39,030 nt of DNA from an uncultured Muriicola sp. (GTDB lineage Bacteria; Bacteroidota; Bacteroidia; Flavobacteriales; Flavobacteriaceae). How positions within the stretch are numbered: position 1 is the stretch's first letter; every line of letters starts with the position of its first letter. The position numbers and the translations under genes are program-made. The stretch lies in NCBI RefSeq assembly GCF_947258935.1, contig NZ_CAMYKH010000027.1:16073-55102 (forward strand), given 5' to 3'. Below the pieces are notes generated by a model. It had not been told where the DNA came from. It did not search any database and saw only the letters and a program-made list of their open reading frames with translations. Of the stretch, positions 8,408 through 16,994 are shown one piece after another.

Positions 8408-10213
8408 ATGAGAATACCTGTTGGTTTTCTATGCTTATTTATGATGTTGGCCCTCTCCGGAGTTTCAGCTCAGGTGGCAGATGATTGCCTTAATGCCATT
8501 CCTATTTGCAGTAATACGCCTGTGAACGGAGGTACATCGGGGTATGGTATAGACGACTTCAACAATGCACCCAACAGTGGATGTCTGGAACCTACTATCA
8601 CCGGTTACATAGAATCTAATTCGGCCTGGTATCGCTTTAGGACAGGAGCTACGGGAGAACTTGGGTTTAACATTGGCTTTGATTCTTCTGAGGATTGGGA
8701 TTTTGCTTTATACAAAGCTTCAGATTGTGCTGCACTAGGTGATCCTATCCGTTGTAACTTTTTTGACAATGGTGATGAGGATACTTATATGGGTGTAGGG
8801 GAAGACCCTACGGGAAATGCTACCAATGTACAATACGAAGATTGGATACAAGTGGCCCCCGGGGAGGATTATTATCTCCTGATCAACAATTTTAGCAATA
8901 GCAATTCTGGTTTTTCAATTCAATTTTCCGGACAGATCTTTGTAACGAATCCTAATGATGCACTCGACTGTTCCATTGTGAATAATTTACTGGGCGCCCC
9001 TATTGCCGCTTGCGATAATGAAACCATAATTTTAGATGCAACTACCACAGGTGCTCTGGGATATACCTGGTATAGTGATACCGGCAGTGGATTTCAGGTG
9101 TTAGTGGGAGAAACCGCAGCAACATTATCTTTGACTACCTCCGCTATGTACAGAGTACAGGTAGCCATGCCAGCACCACCTAATATAATCAGCGAAGTGC
9201 AGGTAGCGTTTTCAATAGCACCTACTACTGATCCTGTTATGGATGAGGCCGTATGTGTTGAAAGCGGTATTTATGATCTCACTCAAAAAGATCTGGAAGC
9301 GCTGGGTGTACAGGACCCGGCAACTCACGTAGTTAGCTATCACTCCAGCCTGGCTGATGCTACTAATGGCATTAATGCCCTGCCCAAACAATATTCAGTG
9401 TCCTCGGGGACCGAAGTTATTTATGTGCGTGTCTCAAGTCTTGAGAATCCCAGATGTTTTGATGCATCAGAACAGTTCTCCCTTGAAGGCGTCATTACAC
9501 CAGATCTAACTTTCGATGACGCGATCTTTATTTGTGAAAACACCACCGGAGAGCCCATTGGTGAGTTTTTTCCTAATGCGCAATACACCTATGTTTGGGA
9601 TTCAGGTGAAACAACACCAAGCATACTGGTTACTCAGGCAGGACAATATACATTGACAGTTACCAATACTACCTCAGGACTGAATTGTACGGCAAGCAGG
9701 ACCGTAAATGTAGTAGTATCCGAAGTTCCGGTTATTTCTGAGGTGCTAATAAACGACATACAGACTATTAATACTATAGAGATCGTAAACGAGGTGGTCG
9801 GCAATTTCGAATATCAGCTAGACGTGGGTCCTTTTCAACCATCTTCTGTATTTACAGAGGTGAGTCCGGGTATGCATACGGTAACCATCAATGACTTAAA
9901 TGGTTGCGGAAGTGTGTCTGAAACTATCATTGTGGTGGGCTTTTCAACCTTTTTTACACCTAATGGTGATGGAACAAACGATTTCTGGCACGTTATAGGT
10001 ATCGAAACCCTTCAAGAACCTGTAGTTCAGATTTATGATCGGTTTGGAAAATTATTGATCGTAATGGAGGAAGATTATCTGGGATGGGATGGTACTTACA
10101 ATGGCTCGCCGGTACCTGCCTCTGACTACTGGTTTAAAGTGTCCTATCTGGATACTAATGATCAGCGGGTTGAGGCCAAATACATCAATAATCACTTTTC
10201 TCTTATAAGATAA
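8408..10213 (+). CDS. Secreted protein with T9SS type B C-terminal domain
   Basis: A protein of about 601 residues with a signal peptide (MRIPVGFLCLFMMLALSGVSAQ; ATG at 8408, though an in-frame GTG at 8396 exists). The N-terminal domain has ADDCLNAIPICSN, SAWYRFRTG and DWDFALYKASDC, then YEDWIQVAPGEDYYLLINNFS. This is a pre-peptidase C-terminal-like beta-sandwich pattern. Ig/PKD-like beta domains follow. The last about 85 residues are the gliding-motility-associated type B sorting domain: FFTPNGDGTNDFW, IYDRFGKLL, GWDGTYNG and SDYWFKV. In this family that domain directs export through the type IX system and cell-surface attachment. The next gene is a paralogue. The exact role is unknown. Confidence 0.9.
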   Translation: MRIPVGFLCLFMMLALSGVSAQVADDCLNAIPICSNTPVNGGTSGYGIDDFNNAPNSGCLEPTITGYIESNSAWYRFRTGATGELGFNIGFDSSEDWDFALYKASDCAALGDPIRCNFFDNGDEDTYMGVGEDPTGNATNVQYEDWIQVAPGEDYYLLINNFSNSNSGFSIQFSGQIFVTNPNDALDCSIVNNLLGAPIAACDNETIILDATTTGALGYTWYSDTGSGFQVLVGETAATLSLTTSAMYRVQVAMPAPPNIISEVQVAFSIAPTTDPVMDEAVCVESGIYDLTQKDLEALGVQDPATHVVSYHSSLADATNGINALPKQYSVSSGTEVIYVRVSSLENPRCFDASEQFSLEGVITPDLTFDDAIFICENTTGEPIGEFFPNAQYTYVWDSGETTPSILVTQAGQYTLTVTNTTSGLNCTASRTVNVVVSEVPVISEVLINDIQTINTIEIVNEVVGNFEYQLDVGPFQPSSVFTEVSPGMHTVTINDLNGCGSVSETIIVVGFSTFFTPNGDGTNDFWHVIGIETLQEPVVQIYDRFGKLLIVMEEDYLGWDGTYNGSPVPASDYWFKVSYLDTNDQRVEAKYINNHFSLIR

Positions 10214-10326
10214 ATAGCTCATTTACGAATCCGGGAATCCGTTCATCGATTAACGGTCAAAAAAAGGGGTGTAGTTATACTAAAACCAATGCCAACCAGT
10301 TATACATACTGTTTAACAGTCTATTG

Positions 10327-11754
10327 ATGGCCCCAAACCCTATGCAGAAATACCTGTGCTTTACAGCTATATTGTTCTTTTGGATGATAGGCATATACGC
10401 CCAGAACTCTCCGGATTGTAGAAGTGCCATTCCAGTTTGTGCAGATGCTCCTATTATGTCCTTTGCCGATGGAGGGGGAGATATTGATGATTTTGATCCG
10501 GATGTGATCCGTGAATCTGGTTGTCTTGAAAAGGGTAGTGTGAGTTCGGCCAACATAGAAAATAATACTTCATGGTACGTATTTCGTGCCGGTACCCGTG
10601 GGGAAATAGGATTTGATATTGAAGCCTTACCCGGAACTAGTGGCAGTGTAACTGCTGAATGGGATTTTGCCTTGTACGGTCCCGATGTGGATTGCGGCAG
10701 TATCAGTAATGGCTCAGCACAACCTATTCGATGTAATTATGAAGTAAACGATACAGATTTTACAGGTATAGGGGTAAATCCTGAAAATGGCCAGGTAGGG
10801 GCTCCTAATTTAACCGGGAGTCAGAATACTTATGATGAATGGCTTATCGTGGAGGAAGGGGAGATATATTACCTGCTGATCAATAATTTCAATACTAATT
10901 TTGATGGCGATCCCGAACCATTTTCACTGACCTTTACTGGGTATTCTGTGGATCAGGACCAAAATACTGCACTCGATTGTACCCTGAGAGATGAATTTCT
11001 CGGTTTAGATATAGTAGCTTGTGAAGGCGACCCAGATATTGTACTTACTGCGCTGAATTCCCCTGCCGGACCAGATATTGCGAATGTAACCTGGAGTGTG
11101 GATTACGAAGATGATGGTGTTGTAGATGCTGTGCTGGCATCCGGTCCTGCTGCAACGGAGTTAACGGTAACAAGTCCTAATTCTGGCCGCTACTTTGTAG
11201 AGATCCTAACAACCCTGGCTACCACCATCACAGATGATATTCTTATTACCTTCTACGGGATCCCGGTCTTAGATGAGGTCATCATTCTGGACGACCTGTC
11301 GGATAGTAACAATGTAGAAATTGTGGTTCTTGGGAATGGTAGTTACGAATACGCTATCAATGGAGGTGATTTTCAGGATTCACCAATCTTTTACGATATT
11401 CCTCCGGGAGAAAATACGGTGATCATTAATGATAAGAACGGTTGTGGTTTTACAGATCCTATCCCATTTTTGGTGGTAGGCTATCCAAAATTTTTCACTC
11501 CTAATGGAGATGGGATACACGATGCATGGAATATCCTGGGTATTGAGACCTTAACAGATCCTGTGGTCTTTATTTTTGATCGCTATGGTAAATTGATCAA
11601 GCAATTAGATGAAACTACCATTGGTTGGGATGGCACCTTTAATGGGAGGCCAATGCCTTCCTCTGATTATTGGTTCCGATTAGACTATGCCAGGGATGAA
11701 CAAGGCATCGTAGTGGCCAATACCATTCGCACCCATTTCTCACTAAAACGATAA
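10327..11754 (+). CDS. Secreted protein with T9SS type B C-terminal domain, paralogue of upstream gene
   Basis: About 475 residues from the ATG at 10327. The signal peptide is best placed from the ATG at 10342 (MQKYLCFTAILFFWMIGIYAQ), which may be the true start. The N-terminal domain repeats the plan of the previous protein: SPDCRSAIPVC, NNTSWYVFRAGTRGEIGF, EWDFALYGPDVDCG, and YYLLINNFN. It has fewer middle domains than the neighbour. The C-terminus is again a type B sorting domain (FFTPNGDGIHDAW, IFDRYGKLIKQL, GWDGTFNGRPMPSSDYWFRL). The two genes are in tandem with about 110 bases between them, indicating gene duplication followed by divergence in the central part. Confidence 0.9.
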   Translation: MAPNPMQKYLCFTAILFFWMIGIYAQNSPDCRSAIPVCADAPIMSFADGGGDIDDFDPDVIRESGCLEKGSVSSANIENNTSWYVFRAGTRGEIGFDIEALPGTSGSVTAEWDFALYGPDVDCGSISNGSAQPIRCNYEVNDTDFTGIGVNPENGQVGAPNLTGSQNTYDEWLIVEEGEIYYLLINNFNTNFDGDPEPFSLTFTGYSVDQDQNTALDCTLRDEFLGLDIVACEGDPDIVLTALNSPAGPDIANVTWSVDYEDDGVVDAVLASGPAATELTVTSPNSGRYFVEILTTLATTITDDILITFYGIPVLDEVIILDDLSDSNNVEIVVLGNGSYEYAINGGDFQDSPIFYDIPPGENTVIINDKNGCGFTDPIPFLVVGYPKFFTPNGDGIHDAWNILGIETLTDPVVFIFDRYGKLIKQLDETTIGWDGTFNGRPMPSSDYWFRLDYARDEQGIVVANTIRTHFSLKR

Positions 11755-11757
11755 TAA

Positions 11758-11783
11758 AAAAGCCGGTATATAAACCGGCTTTT
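11758..11783. terminator. Bidirectional terminator
   Basis: A 10-bp perfect stem (AAAAGCCGGT / ACCGGCTTTT) with a six-base loop lies between convergent genes ending at 11754 (+) and 11803 (-). It has A-rich and T-rich flanks on both sides, so it can act in both directions. Confidence 0.85.
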
Positions 11784-11802
11784 GAATTGATCTATCTATC
11801 CC

Positions 11803-13270
11803 TTATAAGTTAAGGGTATACCCAAGGATTATATTTGTATTGGTATTATTCACAAGCGCGGTGCTTGGAAAACCGGTGGAAAACAATTGCTGACGAGCAC
11901 TTTGCTCTGAACGACTATAGGCCAGATCGAGTCTGCTTCCTCCAAAATTAACTCCTATACCAAGAGAAATGGCTTCCAGGTCCCCTATAGTTACACCGTC
12001 CTGATAAGGGCTTCCCTCGAAGCGATATCCGCCTCTTAGGCTTACATTATCTAGCCTGTATTCTCCTCCGATTCTAAAAGTGTCTACTCCACCAAGCTGA
12101 GAGGCAATAAAGCTGTTCTCATCATTAAAACTGGGATCTGAAGTAGGACGTAATTCAGCCTCAGACATATCCTGATACCCGTAGTCAAAGCTCAAGAGAC
12201 CTTGAGGTCCGAAGATGATAGCTAAACTTGCGTTCACCTTCCCCGGTGTTTTAATACGGTATACATCAAACAGGTTTACTACATTAAAATCTATAAATCC
12301 GATCTCAGAGTCTGCCAGATCCGAATTGATACGCTGTGAGGTATCATCTAATAGTCGGTACCAGGTAGGAGATTGATAACTTCCACCCACACGAACATTC
12401 TCATTTAATTTAGCAATGGCTCCCAGGTTAAAGGAAAATCCGGAACCTTCGGTACGCAGGTAATTGTCAAAATTTACAAACTGTATCTCCGAATTTGCAT
12501 CATAGCCGCCTTCGGTGAACTCCGTATACTGATCGAATAAAACATTGTGAAAGTTAAGAGAAGCTCCTAAGTATAGATTCTGTTGGTATTGCCCTGCAAA
12601 ATTAAGGGTAAGTTTGCTGTTGTACCCATTGGTTCTTTGGAAATACTCCTTTGTTATTGTCATTTTCATCTACTGGGTCAATAATGCCGCCATAATAGCC
12701 TAAAAAGGCCTGTTGTTCCCTAAAACCAAGATTGCTTCCAATGTCCAGGTATGCTTCCTCTATAAACTCTCCGTCCTGGACCAAAAGCGGACCAAAAGGA
12801 ACGCCTTGTGCAAAATTGAGAAAGTAATTATCTATGCCCTGATCACTATTGCCATTGGTAAATATTTCATTATCATAATTCTGGACCATATCATAATTTA
12901 CGGCCAGGGCTACTTTTTGCCATGGGGAACTGGCATTTCTACTATTAAAAACGAAAACGCCCCCAACCTGATTGAGATCGAATGAATTACGCTCTTCTGT
13001 GGACAGGGTTCCGAAATACGAAGATTCATTGTTCTGATGATAATTTGCCCCTGTAATTGTAAAAAGGCTATTGGCAAAGACGGCCGATCCTGCCGGATTG
13101 ATATTTAGAGCAGACATATCGCCTCCCAGAGCTCCAAAAGCACCGCCCATTCCTTGGAATCGGGCTGTTCCCTGAAGGTTTTCACGACTGTATCTTAAAA
13201 CGTCGTCTATGTTCTGGGCAGATACGGCCAGACATGACAGTCCTACGATGAAAGTTATAATTCTTTTCAT
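11803..13270 (-). pseudogene. OmpP1/FadL-type outer membrane protein, apparent frameshift
   Basis: Two overlapping minus-strand frames together make one protein of the OmpP1/FadL/TodX porin type. The first (from 13270) has a signal peptide (MKRIITFIVGLSCLAVSAQ) and the typical start of this family: NIDDVLRYSRENLQGTARFQGMGGAFGALGGD and LNINPAGSAVF. The second covers the rest of the barrel to the stop at 11803 and ends NIILGYTLNL, a beta-strand end expected for an outer membrane protein. The whole span is 1468 bases, one more than a multiple of three. Removing one A from the AAA at 12650-12652 would join ...ENDNNK to EYFQRTNGYNSKLTLN smoothly, for about 488 residues. Either the gene is broken or the base call is wrong. 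It lies 36 bases after the low-complexity lipoprotein gene. Confidence 0.82.
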
Positions 13271-13306
13271 TTTCCTACGATTTTAATGTTGAATGTAAAG
13301 GGATTT

Positions 13307-14686
13307 TTAATTATTTCTTCCCCGGCTTCCACCTGAGGATCTTCCTCCAGATGACCTTCCGCTAGATGACCTGCTGCCACCAGAACTTCTTACGTTTCCT
13401 GAACTCCTGGAACTACCCGAAGAACTCCTTACGCTTCCTGAACTTCTGGAACTTCTTGAGCTTCCAGAACTTCTTACGTTGCCTGAGCTTCTTGAACTGC
13501 CCGAACTCCTTACGTTTCCTGAACTTCTATAACTTCTTGTTGCCGATGAAGATCTGGAATACCCTGATGATCTCGGGGTATTAGATCGGTAATTTCGGCT
13601 CGCGGCAGATGAGCGCACTGCATTACCAGTATTTCTTCTATAGGTATTTGAACGGGTCGCTGGCGATGAATTGCCATAAGATCTGTTCTGTATTGCACTT
13701 CTGTTATAATTTGGATTTGTACGTGTACTTCTGCTAGAACGATAACTCCTGTTTCTGTTAATGGCATCTGCACTCACACTACGCCTGGCAGTGGTGCCAT
13801 TTCTGTAAGAAGAAGAACTGCGAGCACTGTTCCTTGAAGAAATATTAGATCTTCCACTATTGTTTCGTAAACGAGTACTGGTGCTTCTGGGTGTTCCCAC
13901 ATTAGATCTTCCTCTTAGCGAATTTGATGCTAGAGAATTTCTGTTATAATAGCCCCTTCGGGAATTGTTGTAGCCGTAATTATTATAACCACGTCCATAT
14001 CTATTGTATCCGTAATAAGGGTTTCCATAATAGCCTCCCCAGCCATAGTTGTTCCAACCCCATCCGTAATTCCAGGCAAAGGCTCCGCCCCATCCCCAGT
14101 TATTCCAGCCAAAGCCGCCCCATCCCCAGTTATTCCAACCAAAGCCTCCATAGCCCCAGTTGTTCCAGCCAAAGCCGCCCCAGCCCCAGTTGTTCCATCG
14201 GTTCCATCTCCATGGATTATTCCAGCCGCCGTAGCCCCAGAAAGGATCTGCCCAGCCCCAGTTGTTATAACCCCAGTTGTCATTAATATTGATAATTACA
14301 CTGGTTGGATTTTCACCCCATCCGGCATTGCCGGCATAAGTGTTGTTTTGATCAAAATAATTTGTATCTCCTTCAAAGTCTAGGCTGTCATTCTCTACCC
14401 CGCTGTAGTAATCATCAACGTCTGTAAAGATCTCATTATCCATGATTTGGTCTATTTCCTGAGCTTTCTGACCAAAATATTCCCCATATACCCCATCATC
14501 GTTGATCTTTTGAGTTTGCTGAACAGCTCTTTGGTTGTTTTGCTGAACAGTTCTTTGGTTCCTGTATACCGTTGGTTGTTCTACGCCGGAAGCATACACA
14601 CCATCATTATCGTAGTAAGAAGCTTGTTGATACGAACCGCAGGAGACCACTATTGTGGCTAGTACTCCCAAGGTTATCATTTTCAT
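13307..14686 (-). CDS. Low-complexity lipoprotein with WG-rich and Ser/Arg-rich repeats
   Basis: A predicted lipoprotein of about 459 residues. I place the start at 14686 (MKMITLGVLATIVVSCGS, lipobox VVSC), because the longer version from 14716 adds a non-signal extension. Three parts are visible: an acidic N-terminal region of about 120 residues, a Trp/Gly/Asn/Tyr-rich middle with four copies of a ten-residue WGWGGFGWNN unit, and a C-terminal half made almost only of Ser, Arg, Gly and Asn (repeats of RSSG and GNVRSSG). No catalytic motif is seen. Similar proteins sit next to proS in other Flavobacteriaceae as far as I recall. A surface or periplasmic structural role is possible but unproven. 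Confidence 0.8.
   Translation of the reverse strand: MKMITLGVLATIVVSCGSYQQASYYDNDGVYASGVEQPTVYRNQRTVQQNNQRAVQQTQKINDDGVYGEYFGQKAQEIDQIMDNEIFTDVDDYYSGVENDSLDFEGDTNYFDQNNTYAGNAGWGENPTSVIININDNWGYNNWGWADPFWGYGGWNNPWRWNRWNNWGWGGFGWNNWGYGGFGWNNWGWGGFGWNNWGWGGAFAWNYGWGWNNYGWGGYYGNPYYGYNRYGRGYNNYGYNNSRRGYYNRNSLASNSLRGRSNVGTPRSTSTRLRNNSGRSNISSRNSARSSSSYRNGTTARRSVSADAINRNRSYRSSRSTRTNPNYNRSAIQNRSYGNSSPATRSNTYRRNTGNAVRSSAASRNYRSNTPRSSGYSRSSSATRSYRSSGNVRSSGSSRSSGNVRSSGSSRSSRSSGSVRSSSGSSRSSGNVRSSGGSRSSSGRSSGGRSSGGSRGRNN
13318..13545 (-). repeat. Degenerate short tandem repeat coding Ser/Arg/Gly
   Basis: The 3' end of the low-complexity lipoprotein gene is built from degenerate copies of units encoding SSGNVRSSG and SSRSSG, visible on the plus strand as recurring CTTCCTGAACTTCT-like blocks. 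Such sequence is prone to slippage. Confidence 0.7.
14085..14200 (-). repeat. 30-base tandem repeat coding a WGWGGFGWNN unit
   Basis: About four near-identical 30-base units, each encoding ten residues of the WG(W/Y)GGFGWNN type, lie head to tail inside the low-complexity lipoprotein gene. Confidence 0.8.
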
Positions 14687-14734
14687 GGTTTTTGGGTGGG
14701 GGAAGGATTGTATCATGAGAATAAATTTATATTG

Positions 14735-14762
14735 TTGAACATATTAAAAATAGTTAGTTTTG
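14735..14762 (+). promoter_or_regulatory. Bacteroidota-type promoter for proS
   Basis: TTG at 14735-14737 (-33) and TAGTTTTG at 14755-14762 (-7, consensus TAnnTTTG) are 17 bases apart and lie 50 bases upstream of the proS ATG. Confidence 0.55.
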
Positions 14763-14811
14763 CTCAACTATTCTTGACATAAGTTGCAAGTTTTGTGCCA
14801 AAGTACACTAG

Positions 14812-16287
14812 ATGGGAAAAAATTTAACGACGCGAACTGAGGATTATTCTAAATGGTATAACGAGCTGGTTGTAAAAGCAGACTTGGCCGAAAACTCAGG
14901 TGTTAGGGGCTGTATGGTCATCAAACCTTATGGCTATGCTATCTGGGAGAAGATACAAGCCGGTTTAGACAAGATGTTTAAGGAAACTGGCCATGAAAAC
15001 GCTTATTTTCCCATATTTATCCCTAAATCTTATTTCAGTAAGGAAGCCAGCCATGTAGAAGGTTTTGCCAAGGAATGTGCAGTTGTTACCCATTACCGAT
15101 TAAAGAATGCAGAGGATGGGAGCGGTATTATTGTAGATCCTGAGGCCAAATTGGAAGAAGAGCTAATTGTTAGGCCCACTTCCGAAACCATCATCTGGGA
15201 TACCTACCGAAGATGGATACAATCTTACAGAGATCTTCCACTACTTATAAATCAATGGGCGAATGTAGTGCGCTGGGAGATGCGAACCCGACTGTTCTTA
15301 CGAACCTCAGAATTTCTATGGCAGGAAGGTCATACGGCACATGCTACAGAGCAAGAGGCCATTGATGAAGCTGAACTGATCTTGAATATTTATGCTGATT
15401 TTGCAGAAAATCACATGGCCGTTCCGGTGATCAAAGGAACCAAGACAGAAAGTGAACGTTTTGCAGGGGCATTAGAAACTTATTGTATTGAGGCACTCAT
15501 GCAAGATGGAAAAGCATTACAGGCAGGTACCTCTCATTTTCTGGGGCAGAACTTTGCCAAGGCCTTTGATGTGAAATTTGCCACAAAGGAGGGCAAACAA
15601 GAATATGTATGGGCAACTTCATGGGGTGTATCTACCCGTTTAATGGGAGCTCTGATTATGACCCATAGCGACGACAATGGCCTGGTGCTGCCACCAAAAT
15701 TAGCGCCAATACAGGTAGTAGTAGTTCCTATTTATAAAGGAATGGATCAATTAGAAGCCATTTCTGAAAAAGTAAACCCTCTGGTAAAGAAATTAAGGGC
15801 AAAGGGCATAACAGTGAAATACGATGACCGTGACACCCATAAACCTGGTTTTAAGTTCAATGAGTATGAATTGAAAGGGGTTCCTGTCCGTATTGCTATT
15901 GGGCAACGCGATCTGCAGAACGATACCTTTGAAGTAGCCCGCCGGGATACATTGGAGAAAGAAACGATACCCTCTGAGGATGCGGCAAGCCACATTGAGC
16001 ATTTGCTTCAGGACATTCAGGAAAATATTTTTAACAGGGCTCACAGCTACCGGGAAGAGCATATTACCAAGGTAGATTCTTATGAGGAATTTAAACAACT
16101 CTTAGATACCAAAGGGGGCTTTTACTCTGCCCATTGGGATGGAAGCTCTGCCACGGAAGAAAAGATCAAACAAGAGACCAAAGCAACAATTCGTTGTATC
16201 CCAATAGACAGCCCAATGGAAGAAGGTGTATGCATGGTAACAGGCAAACCTTCACAACAAAGAGTGCTGTTTGCTAAAGCCTATTAA
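14812..16287 (+). CDS. proS: Prolyl-tRNA synthetase, archaeal/eukaryotic-type
   Basis: A 491-residue class II synthetase that charges tRNA-Pro. It lacks the editing insertion of the E. coli-type enzyme and has the short form found in Bacteroidota, archaea and eukaryotes. Visible motifs are [17 protein letters not shown] (N-terminus), motif 2 around [26 protein letters not shown], and motif 3 near [19 protein letters not shown]. An anticodon-binding domain begins near [12 protein letters not shown]. The C-terminus ends in LFAKAY, with the terminal Tyr typical of this class. Only two cysteines (TIRC and GVCMVTG) are visible in the C-terminal domain where Thermus-type enzymes have a four-Cys zinc site. 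The gene has its own promoter, divergent from the lipoprotein gene. Confidence 0.96.
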   Translation: MGKNLTTRTEDYSKWYNELVVKADLAENSGVRGCMVIKPYGYAIWEKIQAGLDKMFKETGHENAYFPIFIPKSYFSKEASHVEGFAKECAVVTHYRLKNAEDGSGIIVDPEAKLEEELIVRPTSETIIWDTYRRWIQSYRDLPLLINQWANVVRWEMRTRLFLRTSEFLWQEGHTAHATEQEAIDEAELILNIYADFAENHMAVPVIKGTKTESERFAGALETYCIEALMQDGKALQAGTSHFLGQNFAKAFDVKFATKEGKQEYVWATSWGVSTRLMGALIMTHSDDNGLVLPPKLAPIQVVVVPIYKGMDQLEAISEKVNPLVKKLRAKGITVKYDDRDTHKPGFKFNEYELKGVPVRIAIGQRDLQNDTFEVARRDTLEKETIPSEDAASHIEHLLQDIQENIFNRAHSYREEHITKVDSYEEFKQLLDTKGGFYSAHWDGSSATEEKIKQETKATIRCIPIDSPMEEGVCMVTGKPSQQRVLFAKAY

Positions 16288-16316
16288 CGAGCATTTTAAA
16301 AAATAATGGGTGGGAG

Positions 16317-16346
16317 TTGTGGTAGTAAAAAATAATTGTATTTTTG
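16317..16346 (+). promoter_or_regulatory. Promoter for the tRNA-Glu pair
   Basis: TTG at 16317-16319 and TATTTTTG at 16339-16346 fit the Bacteroidota -33/-7 pattern with a 19-base spacer. The first tRNA begins 24 bases after the -7 element. Confidence 0.6.
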
Positions 16347-16369
16347 CATCCGCAATTGTACAAACCTTT

Positions 16370-16441
16370 GGCCCGTTCGTCTAGGGGTTAGGACGCCAGG
16401 TTTTCATCCTGGTAACAGGGGTTCGATTCCCCTACGGGCTA
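16370..16441 (+). tRNA. tRNA-Glu (TTC)
   Basis: A full 72-base cloverleaf. The acceptor arm is GGCCCGT pairing with ACGGGCT (one G-U pair), with discriminator A at 16441. The anticodon stem is CCAGG/CCTGG with loop TTTTCAT, giving anticodon TTC. The T arm is AGGGG TTCGATT CCCCT. CCA is not encoded. The TC at positions 8-9 and overall layout match bacterial tRNA-Glu. Confidence 0.97.
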
Positions 16442-16491
16442 CGGAACATTCGGTGTCCTTTGTAAGAAGTATAGTTGAATGTAATTTTTTT

Positions 16492-16563
16492 GGCCCGTTC
16501 GTCTAGGGGTTAGGACGCCAGGTTTTCATCCTGGTAACAGGGGTTCGATTCCCCTACGGGCTA
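16492..16563 (+). tRNA. tRNA-Glu (TTC), second identical copy
   Basis: Identical over all 72 bases to the copy at 16370-16441, with a 50-base spacer. It has no clear promoter of its own, so it is probably processed from a shared transcript that may continue into rpsT 49 bases downstream. Confidence 0.97.
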
Positions 16564-16612
16564 CAGGTAAGCTGTAGATTAAAGCAGTTATTAAAACATA
16601 ATTAAAAGAAAG

Positions 16613-16864
16613 ATGGCAAATCACAAGTCGGCATTAAAGAGAATAAGAAGGAACGAACAGGTGCGTTTACGTAACAGGTATCAGCACAAAACCACTCGTA
16701 ATGTTATCAAGAAATTACGAAGTGAAACTAACAAAAAGAAAGCATCTGCTTTATTGCCATCTGTGGTCAGTATGATAGATAAGTTGGCAAAACGCAATAT
16801 TATCCATGACAACAAAGCTGCGAACCTCAAAAGCAAGCTTATGAAAATGGTTGCAGCGATATAA
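16613..16864 (+). CDS. rpsT: 30S ribosomal protein S20
   Basis: An 83-residue basic protein with the S20 sequence [16 protein letters not shown] at the N-terminus and the conserved alpha-helical body ([31 protein letters not shown]). It binds 16S rRNA in the 30S body. It lies directly behind the two tRNA-Glu genes, with no clear promoter in the 49-base gap, so it may be co-transcribed with them. A strong terminator follows. Confidence 0.97.
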   Translation: MANHKSALKRIRRNEQVRLRNRYQHKTTRNVIKKLRSETNKKKASALLPSVVSMIDKLAKRNIIHDNKAANLKSKLMKMVAAI

Positions 16865-16888
16865 TTATATCTTTTAAAATTTAAAAGG

Positions 16889-16915
16889 AACCCGGCCCTA
16901 AGGCCGGGTTTTTTT
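16889..16915 (+). terminator. Rho-independent terminator of rpsT
   Basis: A nine-bp perfect GC-rich stem (AACCCGGCC / GGCCGGGTT), a CTAA loop and a run of five T. It lies 25 bases after the rpsT stop. Confidence 0.92.
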
Positions 16916-16940
16916 GTTTCTGTTCTTGCGGATGGAATAA

Positions 16941-16974
16941 AAAAAATCCCGTGATACTTTCGTACCCCGGGATT
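16941..16974 (-). terminator. Rho-independent terminator of rho
   Basis: On the minus strand, AATCCCG...CGGGATT forms a seven-bp stem with a partly paired interior. It is followed by a run of T (the AAAAAA at 16941-16946 on the plus strand). It lies about 20 bases after the rho stop. Confidence 0.75.
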
Positions 16975-16994
16975 CTTATATGATAACGTCTTTC

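Noticed and set aside
12602-12669. Programmed ribosomal frameshifting in the OmpP1-type gene
   Set aside because: No classical slippery heptamer or clear downstream structure is visible; a one-base insertion is a simpler explanation.
14085-14200. Regular repeat spacing that might suggest a CRISPR array
   Set aside because: Units are contiguous with no unique spacers and encode a regular protein repeat.
13924-14286. ORFs on both strands in the WG/RS repeat region
   Set aside because: Produced by low-complexity repeats read in other frames; the lipoprotein frame has a signal peptide and a lipobox.
16370-16563. tRNA genes as an attachment site for an integrated element
   Set aside because: No integrase, no repeated tRNA 3' end beyond the full second copy, and the flanks are house-keeping genes.
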